A program made the position numbers and the translations under genes. Positions 55,329 through 64,000 of a stretch of DNA of 64,000 bases are shown piece after piece; position 1 is the stretch's first letter, and each line of letters begins with the position of its first letter. The notes beneath the pieces are model-generated. The model had not been told where the DNA came from. It saw nothing but the letters and a program-made list of their open reading frames with translations, and did not search any database. The DNA lies in assembly GCA_033977485.1 (NCBI GenBank), contig CM066984.1, forward strand, positions 48,022,600 to 48,086,599, in the 5' to 3' direction. The DNA comes from Hydrangea macrophylla (taxonomy: Eukaryota > Streptophyta > Magnoliopsida > Cornales > Hydrangeaceae).

Positions 55329-56014
55329 ACACTGATGCCGTTACACTACAATACGAGATACTCCACGTAACACGGGGTTTTCCATGTATATCGGGGTCAC
55401 CATTAACCGCTCTACATATTTTGATTCTCTACTGTTTTCCTTCAAAAACATAGTAATTTGCTAATTTTTTTTTTCTTTTTAAATCTCTGAAAGGATTTAA
55501 TTCATGTTTGATGTTACAACTGAACGAAGTTAGTTGGACATTGGTGTTGCCCTTGTGGTGGTGTGTGATAACGGAGCTGTATATATATATATCTGTAAAT
55601 GTATGTGTGTATATATATGTACATATATATATATATCTGTAAATGTATGTGTGTATTTATATGTACATACATGGAGCGAGAGAGATAGGGGGTTGCAGGG
55701 AAATTGACTACCAATAGCTTTTATTGTTAGAGATCAGCTATGTCAGCCAGTAAAAAAAAAACCTGCTGCAGATTGCTGCTATTGGCTGGTGCAGCGGGTT
55801 TTTTGGCCAATCTGTTAAACGGGTGTTGTTCAAAAACAACCATTATTCCAGTTACATCGTACTAATTGTATATAGTTTCGGATAGCAATGATATTAAGTT
55901 ACACGAGTCAGGCTCTAGTGCGCACTGAGTAAGCGCACTGGGTGAACGCACTGGGTTTTTAAGACTAAAAAAATCGCGGGGCGCCTCAATGATACTAATT
56001 TCATATGGAGATCA
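55329..56014. other. MED26 3' flank with AT/GT microsatellites
   Basis: No gene. Presumed 3' UTR, then TA/TG-rich simple repeats at 55579-55670 (two copies of ATCTGTAAATGTATGTGTGT). A GC-rich patch at 55915-55985 repeats GCGCACTG three times. Frames here are products of simple repeats. Confidence 0.5.
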
Positions 56015-56511
56015 AGCACTTTTGCTCACCTAAATTTGGTTTATCATTGCTTACCCATGCTTCACTGTCTGACATGTGTCTCCTTTTATTTCCATTTGCC
56101 CTTGTATAAGACACATGTCAGACAGTGAAGGCATGAGTGAGCAATAGTGAACCAAATTTGGATGAGCATAAGTGCTATCTTTCATATGGACAAAGAATAG
56201 AACAATGCTACATATTTATTGATATCTCTAATTGATAAATTGCACTTAAAATATTTTTTTTTGGAGCCCTTGTATGAGACATGTCAGACAGTGAAAGCAT
56301 GAGTGAGCAATAGTGAACCAAATTTGGATGAGCATAAGTGCTATCTTTGATATGGACAAAGAATAGAACAATGCTACATATTTATTGATCTCTAATTGAT
56401 AAATTGCGCTTAAATTATTTTATTTTTATTATTTTTTTTATTTTTTATTATGCTCATCTAAATTTGGTTCACTATTACTCATTCATGCCTTCACTGTCTG
56501 ACATGTGTCTC
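56015..56511. mobile_element. Foldback/MITE-like element with four related arms
   Basis: The arm AGCACTTTTGCTCACC...CACTGTCTGACATGTGTCT (56015-56081) is matched inverted at 56110-56176, again at 56277-56342, and in the first orientation at 56450-56511. A direct duplication of about 160 bp (56101-56264 and 56271-56418) explains the middle pair. Phrases TGTCAGACAGTGAA and CCAAATTTGG recur in all. No coding capacity. It behaves like a hairpin MITE that was duplicated. Confidence 0.75.
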
Positions 56512-58100
56512 ATATACAAGATTATTTCATCATGCAACTCAATATTTCATTCTCTTTTTTTGACAGAACGACAGGAAATAATGCTGCTATCTCATGATTC
56601 ATAACTGGAAAATGCTGTCGTGATCTCATGATTCATAACATGAAAATGCTGTTGTGAGCTCTAGTGGTTTGTGCACACCAAAGTGCGTATGGGAGAGTAA
56701 AATGTGAGGTTGTAGTGCTGTCAATTTTACACCAATTCGATGATGAAAATTGTAACTTGATAGGAGTAATAGAAATTGTAACTTGATGAGCAATATTGTA
56801 ACTCGACAAGAAAAGATTGCAACCATCATAAGAAAAAATTTGCAACAAAGGAGGTTTTGTAAACACCATGACAATGAGAAAAAATTGTAACTAACAAAAT
56901 CACTATGCCAAACCACCCTGATTTTTCTTAAAAAATCTCTCCTCCAACATGCATAGTATGCGCAAACCAACACACACGCATAGGAGAAGTTCCCTTCATA
57001 ACTTGAGTGCATTGGGGTGGGGAGAAAGATCCAACCCAGCCTCGTAAGTAAGCCCTGATGGATAGGACCCTTTCCACCAAACAGACTCGTTCAAACAAAA
57101 TATGAAATTATTAACTACATCGAATTGATTTCCACCGTAATTCTACGAAGTTTGAGAAATAGAAAAAAAGTTGGCATATGTCGAAGTGTAATATAATCTG
57201 TACTGTAGTAGCTATATTCACTTACATTCATAGGAAATTCTCGATTCTAATGAGTGGAAGTATCCTGTGAAAAATTTAGGTGAAATTATACTCACCTCTC
57301 CTTAGTTACGGCCTAACTATACGGACTTTCTTCGTGTTTTGAAGAATTATACCGAAAGAAGAATCTTGTGAAAATTTAAGCTAAATTTTTCCTCAGATAT
57401 GGTCTAAATATACATACCTTCCTTCTATTTAGAAAAATTATACTGCCATCCCTTGAAATTTACAATCTTGCTCTCCTCCTTTCCATTGGTCAACCATGAA
57501 GTTGACCTAACCAAATCGTCAATTTTCTAGTTAAGAATTTTCAAAATACCCAATTTATCTACATTGGAGAAAGGGATAGATTACATTGAAATCTCCAAGA
57601 TAAAGTTAAAATATAGAGAATTCTCATGTGGTATGATAAAGTACGGTAATCTCCTTGGAGGTTTTGGATTGAGTAATACTTTCCCATTTCATTTAAGAGT
57701 AATTTTTTTATTAGTTTTTCTATAATGATCAATTTACCTTACCAAAGTAAAAAATAAAAAATTCATATTGTATTACTTTTTTTTTTTTTCTAATATTTGT
57801 GTACAAATAAATTTATTTTCAAGTGGTAAATTTTGAAGTTTGTAATGTGTTAATTTTTTAATTGACAAATTACCTTTTGTTGTAGGAGTATATAGAAAAC
57901 TTTTCATGCACATTAATTCTATCGGTTTCACACTCTAATTGGGGATATTAGTGTAGTTTTGCATACCAAGGGGAGCTATTTGTATCTTGACGTTGCCTCA
58001 GAGGAGGTCATTGTAATTCAATATCAGGGGTATATTCTTTAACAACGAATTTTAACATAAATGGTCTGCCACTACTAAAAAAAATGAAGGGTTGATATGT
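56512..58100. other. AT-rich intergenic DNA, nothing recognised
   Basis: 56565-56650 has a short direct repeat (ATCTCATGATTCATAAC twice, each followed by GAAAATGCTG). 56690-57000 has repeated TTGTAACTTGAT phrases. No gene, RNA or mobile element could be supported between 57000 and 58100. Confidence 0.4.
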
Positions 58101-58388
58101 ATTTTTGTTATATAGTGTTTACAGGCCCGCGAATGTGTTAAATAATGTAATTAACATTATTAAAACTTAGTACCGGGGTCATGGGTACCCATTGGACTAC
58201 TCATTTTAATACGTTGTACTGCATTTTGGGCCCATATGAGTCTCTTTTGTGAGCCCATTAGACAAAAAACGGGATTTGATATGTATATATGAGTTATTTG
58301 TATATGTTGTGTATGTATATAGTATACTATGTGTGTAGTACATATATACTTATATCATTAACCCTAGCCACCCAAAGAGAGAACAGAC

Positions 58389-58444
<56 letters not shown>

Positions 58445-58479
58445 GAGAAGAAGAAGAAGAAGAAGAAGAAGAAGAAGAA
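58389..58479 (+). repeat. (GT)n(GA)n(AAG)n microsatellite
   Basis: About 20 bp of GT, 32 bp of GA and 36 bp of AAG in direct succession. The arginine- or serine-repeat frames read through it are artefacts. Confidence 0.95.
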
Positions 58480-59617
58480 AGGAGAATGGTCTCGGGTTCG
58501 TGGGCACGTGGGGAATCGCGGAGCATTCGTGGTGGTCGATTTTTGATCAACGAGGTGAGTTAAATTTTGTGTATGCGAGCATATATATATATATATATAT
58601 ACACGTATGTATATATGCATGTATACGGGAGTAAATTAAAGTAGTACATGTTTAATTTAATTGTTAGGGTTAAATCTTAGTAATGGATATACGTTGTTAT
58701 TGTTGTGGAAGTAATCTAGATATTTTCTTTCCCCTTCGTGTGACTTTGTGATTTTGACTTAGGGTATTCGAAAAGGTTAGGTGAATAGTGAGTTTGATAA
58801 AACCATATGTGAAATATTCATGGTAATTAAGAAATATGTGTGAAATTTTCGTTTTTTTAATTGACACAGTTGCAAAAACTTTAGAAAATTATTGTAAAAT
58901 CGTGGCTTTGAATTTGAACATTCTGTCCGCGATTTTTATGTAAAACGCAATTCTGCAAACTTTTCGTCTAATGGAGTTTTTCCTGATTCTGCACCGTTTG
59001 GGCAGAAATTGAAGATTTCAGTAGCAGTTTTCAGTATATTAAAATGTACGAAATTGGAGAAATATGATTCGTTGTGTTTTTTTTTTATTCATTCGTATGA
59101 CTTAACGAAAATTACTTAGAGATACATGAATTCTCATATAATGTTGAGCTATAAAAAAAGGGTGATAGTCATTAACGTTGTGTCCGATGAAAATGTTGTG
59201 GAACGATTGTTATAATACTTTACCTTATGAGATTTTGAATTTTTTTTATGGGTTCATGTAGGCTAATATTGAATTTTGGGTTGATGTTATTGTACCTGAA
59301 ATAACTGACCTTATTGTGTAGTCATTTGATAAACAGGAGTAAATTAGATACGTTGAATAGTATATTGGGGATCTAGTAATATGATTGGAAATTTTTGAGG
59401 TAAGATTGTTATGGGTTAATTGATAAACCCTTTATTGTAAGAAATTGGAAGACATCTAAAAGTTAGAGATGTGATTGGATGATGAGACGGAACTTTGTGA
59501 TAAACGTGAAATTCACAATTATTGGGATAATACGAACGATAAGTGATAATCGCAACATAATTCCTTAGTGTTCACTACTCCCTGTTGTGTTATTGTTTTT
59601 GGTAGCTCGCACGCTTT

Positions 59618-59700
59618 GGCCAGTGGCTTCGTGATCAAGCTGGCTTAAGACTTGTTGAGTGTACTTTTGCCAGTGGCTTCGTGATCAAGCTGGCCTAAGC
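59618..59700 (+). repeat. Two copies of a 33-bp direct repeat, 50-bp period
   Basis: GCCAGTGGCTTCGTGATCAA followed by GCTGGCYTAAG occurs at 59618-59650 and 59668-59700 with one or two differences. It lies in the possible LTR and may be a small tandem array remnant. Confidence 0.8.
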
Positions 59701-60730
59701 CTTATGCTCGGCTTATATTGTATAGACATCTTGACATATTGATCAGCCGTCTGTTGTGTATACCTGGTTTGGTTGATACCCCAACCAAACTGGCACCGGA
59801 GTGGGTGTTGGTAGTATGTTCGGGCACACATGGGATATATGTGTGGGTTGTACCATGGAGGGTGGCCAAGTGGTGAACCTAGGGAATACAAAGATAAATT
59901 TAATGCTAATAAATAATGAAAATGGATTATTTCATAAGACTGATAAGCGTGAAATAATGAACGCGACGTTTGAGTTAGAATGTGCACGGTTTGTATACGG
60001 AATTGTTTGCTTGGTTTGTGATAATTCAATTTGCAGGATGGTAGGTCCACTAATATTTTACAGGTTTGGCTCACCATAAGTAGATGGTTAAGTATGAAAT
60101 CGTAGTAGCTTTGGATTTTGGGCAAGAAACTACTTGCCACCACATAAATGGAAACTACTCTTTTGTCCAAATATGTGTGTGGAACTACCTGTCTTGGCCC
60201 AATAGTGTTGTAATGTGGTTTGTAGTCTACGGGTTCAGGTAGGAGCCCTCAGATTTTATTATTTTTGTTTAACTCATACCAGTCATGTGACTGACCCCGA
60301 GTATGTTATGCATTCAGGTAAGTTTCTGTTTGAAACGTAGTTGGATGACATGTGCAGGATATTGCTTTTGATGATGTGACCGTTGTGCTTGGCTATGGAG
60401 TCTTTGGGCTTTGGAACGTTGTAGTTGCTCTGACCATCGGATGTATAGACTTTATTTCTTTTTTTTTCTTTTTTTTTTTTTTTTTCTGAACTTTGTAAGA
60501 AATTTTATTTAACGAACTTTGTATTCCTTTTGTAAATTAAAATGATATTATATTTGTAATGGAATATTATTTCTTTTATAATGAAATGGAGGATTGGGAA
60601 TATAAGTTTAATAATACATAGTTTTTATATTAATACAGGATCACGTGTCCTTATTTAATGAGTATTAAATTCTATTTTCAAATAAATTATTTATTAGCCT
60701 GTGTGAGGGTGTCACTCTCGGTGTTTTGGA

Positions 60731-62089
60731 AATTGAATATTAGTTTTGATACATACTCTGGATTAAATATTTGGTTGTCCAAAAATCGGGCTGTGAACAA
60801 GGTTAAAGACCTGTCCTAACATGCTTTAATAACGAGTGATAAGTATACTATACATGCCTTAATAGTCGCTTGATCGCCCTTGGTGCATCAAGATAGTGTG
60901 GACATGCAGCCTCTGGGGTCTACCCTTTTTTCGGGTTTTGGAATTGATTTTCCTTTGAAATATTTGAAAAAAAGAAAGTCTATGAAAATAGATACAGAGT
61001 TGTCACTTGGTCTTTAGGGAACCAAGAAACCCAATTTGACTCACCCAAACAGATAAAGGGCACTGACCCTTCATAAGCAAAGAACTTGGCTCGGGGTTTT
61101 GGTACGAGAGAGGAAGGACCTTTGTCACGACTAAAACACGAGGAACTCGCCTTATCTTTCGACGGGCCACAATTAGCTTCCAAATAATCATCTTGTACTA
61201 TGCTTGGTTCAACAATTAATATTATGATAGGTATATTACATTGCATAAGAATCTTGAAATGGAAGATCAAAAAATAAGATATCATTCATAAGATCTAAGT
61301 CAAGTATCATACAATGCAAAGTGAAAGATCACACAAAACAAACTTAGGAAAAATTGTCTAATCGCATATCAAGTAATCAAGTTTTACTAATCTAAAGGGG
61401 ACATGAATAATTCTTGAAACAAATAAATCAAAGAAAACAAAGATACTTAGAAAACTAGTGTAATGCATGTTACATCTTGAGAAAAGAAGATCCCTCAATC
61501 CCCGAGACAGATGAGAAAGTAAGATTTGATCGAGGGAAAGCATGAACGCGTGATCAAGTTCATTCCTTATAATCTTCTTATATTAGGTGTCAGAAAAACT
61601 CTAAATCTTGTATTGATGCAATGTATGATCCTAGAATGTGCAAAGTAGTAGTGTGTTTGTGTTCATGAATTTTCTAAAGTGATTTGAGACCATGAAATAT
61701 GCATGAATGAATGAAGAATGTTATTTTAGGATATATAAAAATGTAGTATGAACGACTTTTAAGATATGAGTTAATTTGGAATGCGTGTGAACATTCAATC
61801 AAAGAATGAAAGTAAAACATGCTTGCTGTGAATAGTGGACAGAACTGGAAGTTGTAGATCATCCCTAATGTGTTTTGAATTCATGAAATTTGAAGTATAT
61901 CATCCCTACTGTGTCTAGAACACATAAAAAAAAATCCAAATCAAAATTGAAGTTGTAGATTGAGAGAAATCCTATAAACAAGAGAGGTTACTTAGAAATA
62001 GAATCCGTACTATCGACTGAAATGTAGAAAAATCTTAGAAACTGAAAACACCACATTTGGAGGCCCATATTACACATTAAGTTCTTTAA
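60731..62089. other. Unassigned DNA left of the edge LINE
   Basis: 60970-61190 read on - resembles a conserved interspersed plant repeat (CTTGGTTCCCTAAAGACC, GTGACAACTCTGTATC), but I cannot name it. 61855-61930 repeats ATCATCCCTAMTGTGTYT. No gene supported. Confidence 0.3.
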
Positions 62090-64000
62090 GATGGGTTCTA
62101 GAGAGAGGAGCTCCCCCTTCTCTCTAGGACTCTAAGAGTTTCAAGTATGGGTAAGAGAGAGAGGATTAAAAGATCCCCATCCCATTCCAACTCAAAACCT
62201 ACACTCTCATTATGTGAACTAAAAGAGGTTGTTGCTATTGTAAATGCTCATGCTGTTGCAAATGAGGGGCTGTTGGACAGTGATCAAGATGAAGAGCTTG
62301 GGTTTGGCTCTCTTCAAGACTCTTGTGAGCTTGCTAAGGAGAAAAGAAGATTAGTAACAACAAGTGCCAAGCTACCATTTGTTGAAGTTCATGGTGATGT
62401 GCTTGATGGAAGAGACCAAGTCGATATTGCTAATACCCACATAGCTGATACAGACCCTCATGGAGCTGTTAAAGACATCCTTGAGGGGCCTTTGAATGCT
62501 TCTCTTTTTCAAACCCCTTCTTGTGCACTATCAAGCAAAAGAGATATTTCTTGGGTCAATTCCATCAAAGATAGATTTTCAAGAGTTTCTGAGGGTCAAC
62601 TGAATTGCAATGGCCTTGATTCAACTAAATCTAGTGTCCCTCTGGCAAATCAGGGTGCTGTCTCTCATGGCCATCCTAGTCATTTTGAAAGTTTCTTGCT
62701 AGATGTGTTTCACACCGAGTCTACTCCTTGTTCTAATGCACAACCTAAGGCCACTACTAGTCAAATTCTGTGTGCTTCCCAGGAAATAGTTTCCTGGGGT
62801 GCTGTTCATCCAACCCCCCAGCCTGAGCCTAGTAAAGATGGGAACTCCCTTATGGATGGATTACATGCTGATAGGGTGGGAGATCAACCTCTGTCTACAA
62901 GTTTGATATGTAAAACCCAAGGAGAAGAAGCTGAAGGGCCCAAAGTTGATCAGCAAATTTTGTCATCTCGTGGCCCAAAGTTGTTTGCCGTAGAGGATAG
63001 GGGCACCCCTTCCAACGGCTCTTTTTCCAGCTCAAAGAATGGCTGCTCGTATAGCCTTGCTGACAAGGCTGACACTCATTTAATGTTGCAGGTTTTACCA
63101 CAGGAAATTATAGAGGCTGTTCGGTTAGCTCCTCTTTGTGCAGACTTGGAACCCACATGTCTATCTCTAAACAAACCCCATGATATCCAATTTCCAGCGA
63201 GCATTAAAGACAACAGCCCCGCACAACAGACCGCATTTAAAGCGCCCACTCACTTGGGCCCACGTTGTCTAAATGGAGCTTCAATTTTGGGGAAGGAAAC
63301 AAGCGTTGTGCGCCCCAGCGCCCACATCTCTCGTGGGCCCCTTGATGAACCGCTCTTGCATTTAATGCCATTGCGCGGTCAACGGCTAGAATGTGGAGCT
63401 ACTCTACATGATGCAGACATGTGTCCCTCTCCTAAAAAGGATAATGTGTGTAGCTATGGTAATGTGACAGGTGGACCCCAGCAGTCCGAGCTAGCCCATA
63501 CGCAGCACCAATCCTCGGCAGCAATGCAAAGTCATGACAAGACTAGTCTTTCTGTGGGCCCTCGTCCAGCAACTGTTGTCCATATTCGGGATGGACCTTG
63601 TCCTCTACTAGCGGTGGGCCCCCAAGATCCTCTATTGGCTGTGGCTATCCCACCTGGCCAACCTGTGGGGCTTGTTCAAATGGGAGGTAAATGTAGTGAT
63701 AAAACTAGCGTTTGTCTCTCTATTGAGGATCTGGATGAGGCTCCAGTTCATGAGATTAAGTCAAAAGCTGTCACAGACAACTGTTCTAAGAAAAAATTTA
63801 GCGAATTGTTTGGTTCCACCCGAGACATTGCTACTCAAGCAGTTAGTGAGGTCCCATTTATTACGAGCGCAAATTCTAATGTTGAATTTCCTTTGGCTTT
63901 TGTTCCTCATGGAACGAGATCGGAAAAACTGATCCTTCAAGTCCCGAAAGTGTTAATAGATGAAGGCAGTAATGAGTGGGGCACTACTCTGGTAGGTTAT
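62090..64000 (+). mobile_element. LINE H, 5' end, running out of the window
   Basis: Starts with a 5' UTR (TCTAGAGAGAGGAGCTCCC, then CTTCTCTCTAGGACTC) that resembles the leaders of half-LINEs 1 and 2, followed by an open ORF1. Whether it is a half-LINE or an ORF1+ORF2 element depends on sequence beyond 64000. The 5' start is approximate. Confidence 0.75.
62147..64000 (+). CDS. LINE H ORF1, N-terminal 618 codons, open to the window edge
   Basis: ATG at 62147 (MGKRERIKRSPSHSNSK) opens 618 codons without a stop up to the last base. Near residue 60 is LGFGSLQDSCELAKEKRR, the motif shared with half-LINEs 1 and 2. A long Ser/Pro/His-rich region follows with no known domain. At the end FSELFGS, PLAFVPHGTRSEKLILQVPK and EWGTTLVGY match the entry to DUF4283 in the other ORF1s (such as EWTATLVGRF), so DUF4283 and a zinc knuckle are expected just past the edge. 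It lacks any disruption seen in the other copies, so it may be young. The RNA-binding role is inferred from family. Confidence 0.82.
   Translation, partial: MGKRERIKRSPSHSNSKPTLSLCELKEVVAIVNAHAVANEGLLDSDQDEELGFGSLQDSCELAKEKRRLVTTSAKLPFVEVHGDVLDGRDQVDIANTHIADTDPHGAVKDILEGPLNASLFQTPSCALSSKRDISWVNSIKDRFSRVSEGQLNCNGLDSTKSSVPLANQGAVSHGHPSHFESFLLDVFHTESTPCSNAQPKATTSQILCASQEIVSWGAVHPTPQPEPSKDGNSLMDGLHADRVGDQPLSTSLICKTQGEEAEGPKVDQQILSSRGPKLFAVEDRGTPSNGSFSSSKNGCSYSLADKADTHLMLQVLPQEIIEAVRLAPLCADLEPTCLSLNKPHDIQFPASIKDNSPAQQTAFKAPTHLGPRCLNGASILGKETSVVRPSAHISRGPLDEPLLHLMPLRGQRLECGATLHDADMCPSPKKDNVCSYGNVTGGPQQSELAHTQHQSSAAMQSHDKTSLSVGPRPATVVHIRDGPCPLLAVGPQDPLLAVAIPPGQPVGLVQMGGKCSDKTSVCLSIEDLDEAPVHEIKSKAVTDNCSKKKFSELFGSTRDIATQAVSEVPFITSANSNVEFPLAFVPHGTRSEKLILQVPKVLIDEGSNEWGTTLVGY

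Larger units (their letters stand above)
58101..60730 (+). repeat. Possible degenerate long LTR of gypsy type
   Basis: The order of features is that of some long plant gypsy LTRs: GGGCCCATATGAG and GAGCCCATTAG near 58230, ATTAACCCTAGCCACCC near 58357, a purine microsatellite (58389-58479), a GC-rich block with a donor-like CGAGGTGAGT (58551-58560), and a far end with GAGGGTGTCACT near 60708. No second LTR, primer site or target duplication was seen, so a noncoding transcribed region is an alternative. No protein-coding gene is supported. Confidence 0.3.

Noticed and set aside
58327..58634. Overlapping 60-97 codon frames around 58.4 kb
   Set aside because: Products of the GT/GA/AAG microsatellite in several frames.
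60980..61285. Coding gene of about 100 codons on -
   Set aside because: No domain, flanked by repeat-like sequence; it reads as part of an interspersed noncoding repeat.

Overview
This is nuclear DNA of a flowering plant, probably a eudicot. It has spliced genes with GT-AG introns, plant-type Ty1/copia LTR retrotransposons, L1-type LINEs with DUF4283/zinc-knuckle ORF1, a tRNA-derived SINE, a Mutator-like element (MULE) and MITEs. I see one ordinary host gene, a Mediator subunit 26 (MED26) homologue at 51842-55328 on + with nine exons. Almost everything else is mobile DNA, much of it nested, and most layers can be ordered in time from target-site duplications (TSDs).

Layout. 1-12206: the 3' end of a + strand LINE (F) is split by a - strand ORF1-only 'half-LINE' (109-12018, TSD TGATTTTGGGTTTT). 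That element is split by a very young Ty1/copia element (543-9234, TSD GGGGC, 1494-bp LTRs with only two differences seen). 12207-13342: old unassigned DNA with an LTR-like stretch. 13356-26501: + strand LINE A (TSD ATCTCTAGGATAT) holds - strand LINE B (14318-23102) and a SINE (23823-24004). LINE B holds two more half-LINEs (16262-19258 and 20576-21218). 26705-32040: an older copia element of the same family (TSD TGGCA) that has lost all of pol. About 33.6-50.9 kb: a large MULE with a + strand DUF1985-like/Ulp1-protease gene facing a - strand MURA-type transposase, invaded by a SINE, a solo LTR, LINE E, a small TIR element and a Stowaway-like MITE. 51.4-55.3 kb: MED26, with a LINE fragment and a MITE in its introns. 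55.3-62.1 kb: AT-rich repeats, a foldback element and a possible degenerate gypsy-type LTR. 62.1-64.0 kb: the 5' end of another LINE whose ORF1 is open for 618 codons to the window edge.

How the parts relate. The autonomous LINEs (A, B, E, F, G) carry ORF1 plus ORF2 (endonuclease, reverse transcriptase, zf-RVT). The half-LINEs carry only ORF1 but end in a similar 3' hairpin and CCGAAAA tail, so they were probably mobilised in trans. The same machinery seems to have made three 'micro-LINE' insertions of 17-24 bp. The MULE noncoding DNA is loaded with a short palindromic motif (TTCTCAC/GTGAGAA) that is absent from the elements inserted into it. I consider this, the half-LINE family and the TTCGATCGATCGAA arrays in the copia LTRs the most interesting signals. 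Nearly all transposon genes are broken. The exceptions are MED26, the 5' LINE ORF1 at the right edge, and a copia polyprotein with a single visible frameshift.
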